From Candidatus Rifleibacteriota bacterium (GTDB lineage: Bacteria > Riflebacteria > Ozemobacteria > Ozemobacterales > Ozemobacteraceae): a stretch of DNA of 64,000 bases. Both the position numbers and the translations under genes were made by a program. The stretch is from contig JAKQQP010000063.1 of assembly GCA_029564115.1 (NCBI GenBank), positions 1 to 64,000 of the forward strand, written 5' to 3'. A model generated the notes under the pieces. That model saw only the letters and a list, made by a program, of their open reading frames with translations. It made no database searches and was not told the origin of the DNA. Below, in pieces: positions 44,421 through 52,328 of the stretch (position 1 is the first letter of the stretch; every line of letters starts with the position of its first letter).

Positions 44421-44450
44421 AGTGGGTAGTGGATAGTGGATAGTAGATAG
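44421..44450. repeat. Heptamer repeat GGRTAGT
   Basis: Four tandem units: GGGTAGT, GGATAGT, GGATAGT and a degenerate AGATAG, preceded by AGT. On the other strand this is ACTAYCC, the same unit as at 55142-55187. Its mirror lies at 44601-44628. Confidence 0.8.
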
Positions 44451-44600
44451 AAAGCAGACCGGTGAATGTGATGCCATCACTACCAATCCTTTGCCGCACT
44501 CGAGTATCATGTATTCAATATTGTCAGACCACTTGCAGAAGCAAAGCAATCGTTACGTGGGCCGATTTTTATTCAATCTGTCCACCTTTCCTCTCTTTTA

Positions 44601-44628
44601 TATCCAATATCCAATATTCACTATCCAC
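44601..44628. repeat. Heptamer repeat TATCCAN
   Basis: Four units TATCCAA, TATCCAA, TATTCAC, TATCCAC, in inverted orientation relative to the cluster at 44421-44450. The cluster ends 24 bases before the rimP promoter. Confidence 0.75.
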
Positions 44629-44652
44629 ATTATGGTGTGTTTTTTGTCGAGC

Positions 44653-44681
44653 TTGATTTAATTATAGTAACGTGCTAAAAT
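44653..44681 (+). promoter_or_regulatory. Promoter of the rimP-nusA-infB operon
   Basis: TTGATT (44653-44658), 17 bp, TAAAAT (44676-44681). It predicts a leader of about 97 bases before rimP, which includes the terminator-like hairpin at 44721-44759. Confidence 0.65.
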
Positions 44682-44720
44682 TGGCGCTCGACCTGCAGAA
44701 AGCTTAGATTGAAAGGAACG

Positions 44721-44759
44721 CAACAAAAGCCGCGGTAGAAGCGGTGTTTGTTGTTTTTT
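44721..44759 (+). terminator. Terminator-like hairpin in the rimP leader (candidate attenuator)
   Basis: CAACAAAAGCCGC (44721-44733) pairs with GCGGTGTTTGTTG (44741-44753). Seven plus four pairs are separated by a 2x2 internal loop, the apical loop is seven bases, and T-run 44754-44759 follows. The hairpin ends about 25 bases before the rimP start. A terminator between promoter and the nusA operon would allow feedback by NusA, which modulates pausing and termination. Confidence 0.6.
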
Positions 44760-44784
44760 GCATATCACAGGAGAAAGATGAGTA

Positions 44785-45267
44785 ATGACTGAATCAGTAG
44801 AGCACATTACGTCCGAGGTCCGACGCTTTGTCGAATCTTCTTTTTCCTACGAGATCTACGATGTCACTTTCAAACAGATAAACCGTAACATGGTGCTGGA
44901 GGTAACCATCGACAGCCCCGACGGTGTTACGGTGCAGGACTGCGAGAAAGTCTCGCGCGGGCTCAGTGATTTTCTGGATGAAACAGACCTGATTCACCGG
45001 GCCTTCACCCTGGAGGTATCTTCGCCGGGTGTGGAGCGGGTCTTCAAGCGCCTCGTCGATTATGAGCGGCATATTGGCAAACTGGTTAAATGGACGCTCA
45101 TGGATGAGGAAAAAGGTCAGAAGGAAGTGTTCCGGGCGCGATTAACGGAGTTTTCACCAGAAAAAATCGTTGTTCGCTCCGAAAAAGGGCTCCGCGAGTT
45201 CGCTTTGAAACAGGTAAAGGAAGCCCGGGCGGTATTCGAGTTTCCAGCGAAATCACAGCGTAACTGA
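44785..45267 (+). CDS. rimP: Ribosome maturation factor RimP
   Basis: 160 residues. It assists 30S subunit assembly. Family segments: VTIDSPDGVTVQDCEKVSRGLSDFLD, LEVSSPGVERVFKRLVDYERHIGK and the C-terminal SH3-like part. First gene of the conserved translation operon. The AGGAG lies 11 bases upstream of the chosen ATG. A nearer ATG at 44778 opens only a four-codon frame (MSND, stop) that overlaps the rimP start, possibly giving translational coupling. Confidence 0.95.
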   Translation: MTESVEHITSEVRRFVESSFSYEIYDVTFKQINRNMVLEVTIDSPDGVTVQDCEKVSRGLSDFLDETDLIHRAFTLEVSSPGVERVFKRLVDYERHIGKLVKWTLMDEEKGQKEVFRARLTEFSPEKIVVRSEKGLREFALKQVKEARAVFEFPAKSQRN

Positions 45268-45284
45268 CGGGGGAGGTAAAAAAA

Positions 45285-46358
45285 GTGACTAAGATTAATT
45301 TGATTGAAGCATTAAAAGAAGTTATTGGCGAGAAGAACCTGCCGATGGAGGTTCTCGTTCATGCTATAGAAGAAGCACTGGTAGTGGCTTACCGCAAAAA
45401 TTTCGACTCAGAAGAAGACGTAAAAGTCACCCTCGACCAGAAAACCGGTGATTTCAAGGTAATTTCGCGACGCCTGGTGGTTGACAACGAAGAACTCGAT
45501 GAACCAGACCGTCAGTATACTCTTGAAGAAGCCCGCGAAATCGACTCCGACGCCCAGCCGGGCGACGTCGTCGAAGAAGACGTCACACCTCCTTCTTTCG
45601 GTCGTATTGCAGCCCAGACCGCCCGTCAGGTAGTCAGCCAAAAGCTCAAAGAAGCCGAACGCGGCATCATATACGAAGAATATCACAGCAAAGTCGGCCA
45701 GATTCTCACGGGCAAAGTACAGCGTGTAGAGAAGGGCCATGTTTATGTCGAATTTGCGAAAGCGGAAGCCGTATTGCCGCCGAAGGAGCAGATTCCTCAT
45801 GAGATTTTCCGAACCAATGACAGAATCAAATGTTACATCCAGGAAGTCAAATCGACTCCCAAAGGGCCTCAGATAGTTCTGTCACGCAGTTCAGCCAAGT
45901 TTGTAGAATTGTTGTTCAAGCAAGCCGTTCCTGAAATAGGCGATGGAATTGTCGAAATAAAATCGTCATCACGGGAAGCCGGTCTGCGCGTAAAAATTTC
46001 GGTCGCCACTTCCGACTCGAAGATCGACCCGGTCGGGTCATGCGTCGGGTTAAAAGGCAGCCGCATCAAAGGTATCGTCGATGAACTCAATGGCGAAAAA
46101 ATCGACATTGTGCGCTACAGCGACGACCCGGTGGAGTATGTCATCAATGCCCTCAGCCCTGCCAAAGTGCAATCGGTTCAGGTTTCTGAAGACAAACGTT
46201 CGGCTCTGGCCATTGTCGCTCAGCCGCAGCTTTCGCTGGCAATCGGCAAAGAGGGGCAGAACGTCAAACTCGCCTCAAAACTTACCGGAATAAAAATCGA
46301 TATTAAAACTGAAAAAGACGTTGAAGACATGGTTTCTGACAGGAACACCGTAGAATGA
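45285..46358 (+). CDS. nusA: Transcription factor NusA
   Basis: 357 residues from GTG with GGGAGG eight bases upstream. Order: N-terminal RNA-polymerase-binding domain, S1 domain (about 135-200, GQILTGKVQRVEKGHVYVEF), KH1 (VGLKGSRIKGIVDELNGEKIDI) and KH2 (AIGKEGQNVKLASKLTGIKIDI). It lacks the C-terminal acidic repeats found in E. coli NusA, as in many bacteria. NusA modulates pausing, intrinsic termination and antitermination. It lies between rimP and infB in the standard order. Confidence 0.97.
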   Translation: MTKINLIEALKEVIGEKNLPMEVLVHAIEEALVVAYRKNFDSEEDVKVTLDQKTGDFKVISRRLVVDNEELDEPDRQYTLEEAREIDSDAQPGDVVEEDVTPPSFGRIAAQTARQVVSQKLKEAERGIIYEEYHSKVGQILTGKVQRVEKGHVYVEFAKAEAVLPPKEQIPHEIFRTNDRIKCYIQEVKSTPKGPQIVLSRSSAKFVELLFKQAVPEIGDGIVEIKSSSREAGLRVKISVATSDSKIDPVGSCVGLKGSRIKGIVDELNGEKIDIVRYSDDPVEYVINALSPAKVQSVQVSEDKRSALAIVAQPQLSLAIGKEGQNVKLASKLTGIKIDIKTEKDVEDMVSDRNTVE

Positions 46359-46375
46359 CAGCGCGGAGGTAACGG

Positions 46376-48760
46376 ATGGGTATAAGAATACACGAAGCAA
46401 GTAAGAAGTATAATTTAAGCAACAAAGACATGGCAGATCTGTTGGCCGACCTTGGCTATCAGGGTAAGACCAACCCCCTCGCAGGCCTCCCTGACGAAAT
46501 GCTCGAAGTTTTAGAGAGGCATTTTGCCTCAAAAAGCGGCAGTAAAAGTGCTAAACCTGCTCCTGCCACCGCTCCAGCGCAACCTGTAGCGAAAGCCCGA
46601 CAGGATTTGCCAAAGCCGGCTGCGCAGCCGGCGAAAACCGCTGATTCTCACGCTGTTCAGCCTGCTCCTGTCAAGTCTCCCGTTCCCGCTCAACCTGTCA
46701 GTGACAAGAAAAAAGAAGAAGAAGAAGCCGCTGCCGAAAAAATCAGGCTCGAAAAGAAAAAGGCTCTTCCCAAGCCTTTGCGCATTGAAGAAGAGGAAGA
46801 AGAGGTTGAAGTCAACAAGCAGATAACAATCATCAAAACTGCTTCTCCGAAAAAGGAGACTCAAGCCCCAATCAAGAAAAAGAGCGTCAAAAACAAAACG
46901 AAACGCGCTCATTTTTCGAAGAAGGTCCAAGCCGAAATGCGTGAAGCCGAACGTCAGACGGAAGCTATCCTGGATCGTTCCGGGAAAGCCGACAATTATG
47001 ATGAAGACGAAGATGCTCTGCCCAAGATCATGGTGCCGACCGACATCACTGTCAGCCAGTTGGCAAAATACCTTGAAGTGGATGCAATCGCCGTCATCAA
47101 AAAACTTTTTGAACTGGGTGTGGTAGCCAGCCTCAACCAGCGCCTTGAAAACGAACAGATGCAGTTGCTCGGTCAGGAATTCGGTAAAGACATTCTCTTC
47201 ACCGAAAACGTCTTTGACGTCGAAGACACGCCCGATTCTGAATCTGATCTGCGCACCAGACCACCGGTCGTTACCATCATGGGGCATGTCGATCACGGCA
47301 AAACCTCTCTGATCGACTACATCCGCAAAGCCCATGTTGCCGACAAAGAAGTCGGTGGCATTACCCAGCATATCGGTGCTTATCAGGTCAAACTGAATAA
47401 CGGCATCATAACCTTCATCGACACACCCGGTCACGAAGCTTTTACAGCTATGCGTGCTCAGGGTGCTCTGGTGACTGACATCGCTATCCTGGTCGTTGCC
47501 GCTGACGATGGTGTTCAGCCCCAGACAATCGAAGCGATTCATCACGCTCAGGCAGCCAGTGTCCCGATTATCGTTGCCATCAACAAAATCGACAAACCTG
47601 AAGCCAATATCGATCGTGTTAAGCAGCAGCTGATGCCTTACAACCTTGTTGCCGACGACTGGGGTGGTCAGACCACCATGGTTTCGGTTTCAGCCAAAGC
47701 CGGCACCGGCGTCAGCGATCTTCTCGAAATGATTCTGCTCCAGGCAGAAATGATGGAACTCAAAGCCAACCCGAACAAGTCTGGCATCGGCACAATCATT
47801 GAAGCCCGCCTCGATAAGGGCATGGGCCCCATGGCTACCGTACTGGTACAGAACGGCCGCATTCAGATGGGCGACAACATTATCTGCGGCAGCAGTTTCG
47901 GGCGCGTCAAAGCGCTGGTAAACGATGCCGGCGCCAGAGTCAAAGAAGCCGGCCCAGCTTTCCCGGTTGTGGTGCTCGGCCTCAATGACGTGCCACGCGT
48001 TGGTGACAAAATGGCAGTAGTTGAAAGCGCCAAGTTTGCCCGCTATGTTGGCGAACTGCGCCAGAAAAAGGCTCGCGAAGAACGGCTTTCACGTGAAAAC
48101 CGCATCAAGCTAGCCGATCTGTTCAAGCAGGTCACCGAAGGTCAGGCTAAAGACCTCAATATCATTATCAAAGCCGATGTTCAAGGCTCTTCCGGTGCCA
48201 TGAAAGACGCTCTCGAGCGCTTGAGCACCGCAGAAGTGAAAGTGAATGTCATTCATACCGGTGTGGGCGGCATTACCGAAGCCGACGTCAACCTTGCTTC
48301 AGCCAGTAACGCCATCATCATCGGCTTCCATGTCAGGCCGATGCCGAATGTAGAAGACGCTGCCAAAGCTGAAGATGTCGAAATCAAGGTTTTCAGAATC
48401 ATCTACGATGCTATCGACGCTGTGAAGCTCGCTCTCAAGGGTATGTACGAACCTGAATACGAAGAAGAAGTCATCGGCCGTGCCGAAGTCCGCAAGGTCT
48501 ACAAGGTGTCTGGCGTCGGTGTCATCTGTGGTTCATATGTAACCAACGGCAGCGTGGTTCGCAACGCTTCTGTGCGCATTATCCGAGATGGTATCGAAAT
48601 CTTCGAAGGCAAAACCGGCTCTCTGAAACGTTTCAAAGACGATGTCAAAGAAGTGCATACCGGTTATGAATGCGGTATCGGCGTCGAAAACTACAACGAT
48701 ATCAAAGAGAACGACATCCTCGAGTTCTTCAGACTGAAAGAAATCGAAAGAGTCATCTGA
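46376..48760 (+). CDS. infB: Translation initiation factor IF-2
   Basis: 794 residues. The N-terminal IF2-N module (GIRIHEASKKYNLSNKDMADLLADLGY) is followed by a low-complexity Ala/Pro/Lys/Glu-rich linker (about 50-190) and a second IF2-N module (about 225-275). The GTPase domain follows, with G1 GHVDHGKTS near residue 303, then DTPGHEAF, NKID and SAK. Domains II, III and IV complete the protein. It brings initiator tRNA to the ribosome with GTP. GGAGG precedes the ATG. Confidence 0.98.
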   Translation: MGIRIHEASKKYNLSNKDMADLLADLGYQGKTNPLAGLPDEMLEVLERHFASKSGSKSAKPAPATAPAQPVAKARQDLPKPAAQPAKTADSHAVQPAPVKSPVPAQPVSDKKKEEEEAAAEKIRLEKKKALPKPLRIEEEEEEVEVNKQITIIKTASPKKETQAPIKKKSVKNKTKRAHFSKKVQAEMREAERQTEAILDRSGKADNYDEDEDALPKIMVPTDITVSQLAKYLEVDAIAVIKKLFELGVVASLNQRLENEQMQLLGQEFGKDILFTENVFDVEDTPDSESDLRTRPPVVTIMGHVDHGKTSLIDYIRKAHVADKEVGGITQHIGAYQVKLNNGIITFIDTPGHEAFTAMRAQGALVTDIAILVVAADDGVQPQTIEAIHHAQAASVPIIVAINKIDKPEANIDRVKQQLMPYNLVADDWGGQTTMVSVSAKAGTGVSDLLEMILLQAEMMELKANPNKSGIGTIIEARLDKGMGPMATVLVQNGRIQMGDNIICGSSFGRVKALVNDAGARVKEAGPAFPVVVLGLNDVPRVGDKMAVVESAKFARYVGELRQKKAREERLSRENRIKLADLFKQVTEGQAKDLNIIIKADVQGSSGAMKDALERLSTAEVKVNVIHTGVGGITEADVNLASASNAIIIGFHVRPMPNVEDAAKAEDVEIKVFRIIYDAIDAVKLALKGMYEPEYEEEVIGRAEVRKVYKVSGVGVICGSYVTNGSVVRNASVRIIRDGIEIFEGKTGSLKRFKDDVKEVHTGYECGIGVENYNDIKENDILEFFRLKEIERVI

Positions 48761-48773
48761 GACGCGCAGAAAA

Positions 48774-49073
48774 GTGACGCATACCACACAGATGATCGTT
48801 GCAATCGGCACTTTCGAAATGCATTTTCCTGAGGTTCACAGCCTCAAAGAAAAGCGGCAGATTCTCAGAAGTCTGCTCGACCGTGTCAGAGCAAAGTTCA
48901 ATGCCTCGATTGCAGAGGTCGGCAACAACGACCTCTGGCAGCGCGGCACCGTCGGTGTGGCTATCGTTGCCAACGACCGGGTGCTTCTCGAACAGATGGC
49001 ACATAAAATCGACGACATTCTGGCCGATCACAGCTCGGTCGAGATTGTCGACACATATTGGGATTACGTATGA
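48774..49073 (+). CDS. DUF503 family protein (YlxP-like)
   Basis: 99 residues from GTG at 48774, or 93 from ATG at 48792. The second would give the usual family start (MIV...); neither has a clear ribosome site. The signature HSLKEKRQILRSLLDRVRAKFNASIAEV is typical of DUF503, a small protein that often lies between infB and rbfA and is thought to work in ribosome assembly. The stop overlaps the rbfA start (ATGA). Confidence 0.9.
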   Translation: MTHTTQMIVAIGTFEMHFPEVHSLKEKRQILRSLLDRVRAKFNASIAEVGNNDLWQRGTVGVAIVANDRVLLEQMAHKIDDILADHSSVEIVDTYWDYV

Positions 49074-49420
49074 CCAGAAGACAGGAACGGGTTTCATCGC
49101 TGATAATGCGCGACCTTTCGAATTTGATTCAACGCAAGGTGCAAGACCCTCGCGTCAGAGGCGTTCACATCGTCAACGTCGATATCAGCCCCGATTTTCA
49201 CCTTGCCAGGGTTCTTTACAGCTTTATCAATGAAAGCGGTGAGCTGACCCCGGAAGACGTTCAAAAGGGGCTCGATTCGGCCAAGGCTTTTTTGCGGCGC
49301 GAACTGAAAAAGATCATCGAATTACGTGTCGTGCCTGAGTTGGCCTTCTTTTACGACCCTTCGATTCAGCAGGGCGATCGTCTGCTCGAGCTGCTGCGCA
49401 ACATCAAACCCTCAGAGTAA
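49070..49420 (+). CDS. rbfA: Ribosome-binding factor A RbfA
   Basis: 116 residues from ATG at 49070, which overlaps the upstream stop; an upstream TTG at 49058 is unlikely. It binds immature 30S subunits and helps 16S rRNA 5' end maturation and cold adaptation. Family pattern: RRQERVSSLIMRDLSNLIQRKVQDPRV, VNVDISPDFHLARVLYSF and the ending RVVPELAFFYDPSIQQGDRLLELL. Confidence 0.95.
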   Translation: MTRRQERVSSLIMRDLSNLIQRKVQDPRVRGVHIVNVDISPDFHLARVLYSFINESGELTPEDVQKGLDSAKAFLRRELKKIIELRVVPELAFFYDPSIQQGDRLLELLRNIKPSE

Positions 49421-49440
49421 CACCTTAAGGATGCACCACA

Positions 49441-50454
49441 ATGAACGTTTCCTGGCCCAGCCCTGAATACGACCGACAGATTGAACTGATTTGCGAAAAG
49501 CTGGAAAAAGCCAGAAACATTTTCTGCATAGCTCACCCTTACTCTGACGGCGATGCCCTCGGCTCACAGCTGGCTCTTTACCACTGGTGCCGGGCAGCCG
49601 GCAAAAACTGCGTTGTTCTAAACTTCGACCCTTTACCTGAGCAGATCTCTTGGCTGCGCGGTTCAGAAGTCTGCCAGGACCAGCTGCCTGCCGATATCGA
49701 CTTCGATCTGGCCTTTCTCATGGAAACCACCGAAGCCCGCCGCATGGGTGACCGCGTCGAGTTCTTCAAGCGTGCCAGAGAAACTGTCCATCTCGATCAT
49801 CATATCGAAGTGAAAGGCCTCGGCAGCATCAACCTTCTCGACGAAAAAGCATCTTCAACCTGCGAACTTCTCTATAATATTCTCGAGCGAACCGGCGTCG
49901 AACTGAATCGAGAATGCTGCGAAGCTCTCTACGTCGGCATCATGACCGATACCGGCAATTTCAGGTTCAACAATTCCACACCGAGAGCGCACGAAATTGC
50001 TGCCCAGCTGATCAGTAAAGGGATTATCGTTGACGACATCTATAAGCTCGTTTACGAAAACACCAATTATCTGAGAGTAGTCATTCATGGTATGGTTATG
50101 GCTCGTGCCAAAAGCTTCAATGCAGGCAAAGTCGTGGCGAGCTGGCTTTCTCTCGACGATTTTACCAGAATAGGCGCGACTGAAGTCGATGCCGACGGGG
50201 CCATACGCAACCTCAGCTGCATCAAGGGAATCGAGGCCGCCCTGCTCTTTAAGGAAATCGAGGGTGGCAAAGTAAAAGTCAGTTTCAGGTCAACCGGCCG
50301 CGTCGATGTCATGGAAGTCAGCCGCAAATTTAACGGTGGCGGGCATAGAATGGCCTCTGGCGCTCAGATAGACGGCAACCTTGAAGAAGTAATGAATGCC
50401 GTAGTTTCGGCAGTCGCCCAGGCACTGCCGGCAGGAGATCTCTGCAATGCCTGA
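49441..50454 (+). CDS. nrnA: DHH phosphoesterase NrnA, altered motif II
   Basis: 337 residues. NrnA degrades nano-RNA and dephosphorylates pAp. Motif I is HPYSDGDALGS, the DHH motif is HLDHHIEV, VGIMTDTGNFRF carries a metal Asp, and the DHHA1 motif is NGGGHRMASG. Motif II, usually VLDxxxxxR with a metal-binding Asp, reads LMETTEARR here, so Asp is replaced by Glu. This may change the metal site. Its place between rbfA and truB is standard for this family. It overlaps truB by 8 bases. Confidence 0.92.
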   Translation: MNVSWPSPEYDRQIELICEKLEKARNIFCIAHPYSDGDALGSQLALYHWCRAAGKNCVVLNFDPLPEQISWLRGSEVCQDQLPADIDFDLAFLMETTEARRMGDRVEFFKRARETVHLDHHIEVKGLGSINLLDEKASSTCELLYNILERTGVELNRECCEALYVGIMTDTGNFRFNNSTPRAHEIAAQLISKGIIVDDIYKLVYENTNYLRVVIHGMVMARAKSFNAGKVVASWLSLDDFTRIGATEVDADGAIRNLSCIKGIEAALLFKEIEGGKVKVSFRSTGRVDVMEVSRKFNGGGHRMASGAQIDGNLEEVMNAVVSAVAQALPAGDLCNA

Positions 50455-51397
50455 CGGTTGTCTTGTTGTCTGCAAGCCTCGCGGCTGTTCATCACACGAT
50501 GTTATCGCCCGGTTGCGTCGCAACTACAAAATCAAGTGTGGCCACGCCGGTACTCTCGACCCTATGGCTCAGGGTGTTCTGCTCGTTTTTACCGGGCGAG
50601 CTCTGAAGCTTCTCAATTTTATACCGACCGATCACCTCGACAAGACCTATCTCATGCGCGTTACGCTCGGGGCAACCACAGACAGCTACGACGCCACCGG
50701 CAACATTGTCACTCGCTTTGAAAACCCGATACAATTCAGCAACGAAGAACTTGTGAGCGCTATGCGCAGCCTGGTGGGCAGCTACGAGCAGGTTCCGCCG
50801 GTTTTTTCTGCAATAAAAGTTGGCGGCAAACGTGCTTACGCCATGGCCAGAGCCGGTGAAGATGTTAAACTTGCCAGTCGTCCGGTGCATGTAACTTCTA
50901 TTCGACTGGTAAAAGATTACCAGAGCAACGGCGAACGACATCTGGTGCTGAGAGTGCATTGCTCCCGCGGCACTTACGTCAGATCGATCGCCCATGATCT
51001 GGGGCAAAAACTCGGTTGCGGCGGTTATCTTTCGTATCTGCTGCGAGAGCGTGTCGGTCAATGGGCCTTCACTCAGGCCCTGCCATTCTGGAAAATAGAG
51101 CAGAAACTGCCGTTCGAGCAGACTTCTTCGTTTGTGCCTTTCAGCGAAATTCTGCCGTTTCCCAGGCTCAAAGTCAGCGCTGAAGGCCAGAGCCGCGTAA
51201 AAACCGGCCAGGCAATCAGCCGCCGCGACGTAATCAGTCTTGAAACCGAGACTGCTGAGGCTGCTGACACTTTTCAGATACTTGCCCCCGATGGTCGTCT
51301 GATAGCAATTTATACGACACGCAATGAGCGTGAAGACAGCCAGAAAGGCGGTCTCAAACTTTTCCCTGTAAGGGTGTTCGCCAACGATGAAGCTTAA
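50447..51397 (+). CDS. truB: tRNA pseudouridine-55 synthase TruB
   Basis: 316 residues. It makes pseudouridine 55 in the T-loop of most tRNAs. The catalytic Asp is in GHAGTLDPMAQGVLL (near residue 40); KTYLMRVTLGATTDSYDATG and RVHCSRGTYVRSIAHDLG are conserved. The C-terminal part is PUA-like. It overlaps the gene before it by 8 bases and the gene after it by 11. Confidence 0.97.
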   Translation: MPDGCLVVCKPRGCSSHDVIARLRRNYKIKCGHAGTLDPMAQGVLLVFTGRALKLLNFIPTDHLDKTYLMRVTLGATTDSYDATGNIVTRFENPIQFSNEELVSAMRSLVGSYEQVPPVFSAIKVGGKRAYAMARAGEDVKLASRPVHVTSIRLVKDYQSNGERHLVLRVHCSRGTYVRSIAHDLGQKLGCGGYLSYLLRERVGQWAFTQALPFWKIEQKLPFEQTSSFVPFSEILPFPRLKVSAEGQSRVKTGQAISRRDVISLETETAEAADTFQILAPDGRLIAIYTTRNEREDSQKGGLKLFPVRVFANDEA

Positions 51398-52313
51398 GAA
51401 TCTGCTTTCTGGAGACACGGGAATTGGCCCCTGCGTTCTGGGCATCGGCACTTTCGATGGCGTTCACCTCGGCCACCGGCAGCTTATAAGCGATATCATC
51501 TGCTGCGCCCGTGAATTGGAACTGCCAGCAGTCATTTTTACTTTCGACCATTCACCGCGCAAATTTCTTTCACCTGAAATCTTCAAAGGTTATCTGACCA
51601 CCCCCGAAGAAAAATTCAGCCTCTTACTCGGCACCGGTGTTGATTACGTTGTTTTCAGACCTTTCGACGAAGCCTTTGCCGCCGTTTCTTCAGAAGAATT
51701 CGTCAGCGGTATTCTGCTCAAAAAATTGCAGGCCGAAGTAACTTTCGTCGGCTTCAACTTCTGTTTCGGGGCCAAACGTGCCGGAACAGCTGAAATGCTT
51801 GCCCAAACCCTTGCCAGCCATGGTAAATCATGCCAGGTAATAGCTCCCGTCAAAGTTGGCGAAGAGGTCGTATCGAGCTCGATCATTCGCGATGCAGTCG
51901 CAGCCGGCGACTTTGCCAGGGCCAACCGTTTTCTCGGGCGCGAAGCCAGCTTCTCTGGTGAAGTGGTGCATGGCGACCATCGTGGGCGCATTATGGGCTT
52001 TCCGACTGCGAATCTGCAACTCGAAGCCAGCCAGAAAATTCTGCCACCCAACGGAGTTTACGCCTGCCATGCCGACACACCCGACGGCTCTTTTGCGGCA
52101 ATCGTCAACATCGGAGTCAGACCGACTTTTGAACGTGGCAATCACCTGCTCGAAGCTCACCTGCTGAATTTCAGTGGCGACCTCTATCACCGCACCATTC
52201 GCATCAGGTTTGTCCAACGCATCAGAGAAGAAAAACGCTTCCCCGACATGCAGGCCCTGATCGATCAGATCGGCCAGGACATCGCCGCCCTGCAGAACAT
52301 AATTCACCCCTGA
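51387..52313 (+). CDS. ribF: Bifunctional riboflavin kinase / FAD synthetase RibF
   Basis: 308 residues. The N-terminal half is the FMN adenylyltransferase (GTFDGVHLGHRQL; FVGFNFCFGAKRAG), the C-terminal half the riboflavin kinase (GDHRGRIMGFPTANL; NIGVRPTFERG). It turns riboflavin into FMN and FAD. It is the last gene of the operon and its stop lies within a hairpin shared with convergent polA. Confidence 0.97.
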   Translation: MKLKNLLSGDTGIGPCVLGIGTFDGVHLGHRQLISDIICCARELELPAVIFTFDHSPRKFLSPEIFKGYLTTPEEKFSLLLGTGVDYVVFRPFDEAFAAVSSEEFVSGILLKKLQAEVTFVGFNFCFGAKRAGTAEMLAQTLASHGKSCQVIAPVKVGEEVVSSSIIRDAVAAGDFARANRFLGREASFSGEVVHGDHRGRIMGFPTANLQLEASQKILPPNGVYACHADTPDGSFAAIVNIGVRPTFERGNHLLEAHLLNFSGDLYHRTIRIRFVQRIREEKRFPDMQALIDQIGQDIAALQNIIHP

Positions 52314-52328
52314 AACAATTCAGGGGTG
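52305..52328. other. Shared hairpin at the convergent ends of ribF and polA
   Basis: CACCCCTGAA (52305-52314) and TTCAGGGGTG (52319-52328) form a perfect 10-bp stem with an ACAA loop. The stop codons of both genes lie inside the arms, one on each strand. There is no T-run on either side. It may stop or stall both transcripts or protect their 3' ends; a classical intrinsic terminator is not supported. Confidence 0.65.

Larger units (their letters stand above)
44352..44652. other. Intergenic region without a gene
   Basis: I see no supported gene between the binding-protein start and the rimP promoter. It carries two inverted clusters of a heptamer repeat (44421-44450 and 44601-44628) that frame about 150 bp of unique sequence. 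A short GTGATG-C-CATCAC palindrome lies inside (about 44468-44480). No transposase or target-site duplication is visible. Confidence 0.6.

Noticed and set aside
44352..44549. Longer start of the OppA-like protein
   Set aside because: The extension is translated heptamer repeat DNA and would place the lipoprotein signal 66 residues in.
44421..44628. Insertion sequence
   Set aside because: No transposase frame and no direct target repeats; only mirrored heptamers are visible.
44778..44792. MSND four-codon ORF as a real gene
   Set aside because: Too short to be annotated as a gene; kept only as a possible translational control element.
46529..47545. Minus-strand open frame of 338 codons inside infB
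   Set aside because: It is antisense to infB, Phe/Asp-rich from the complement of Glu/Lys codons, with no domain or ribosome site.
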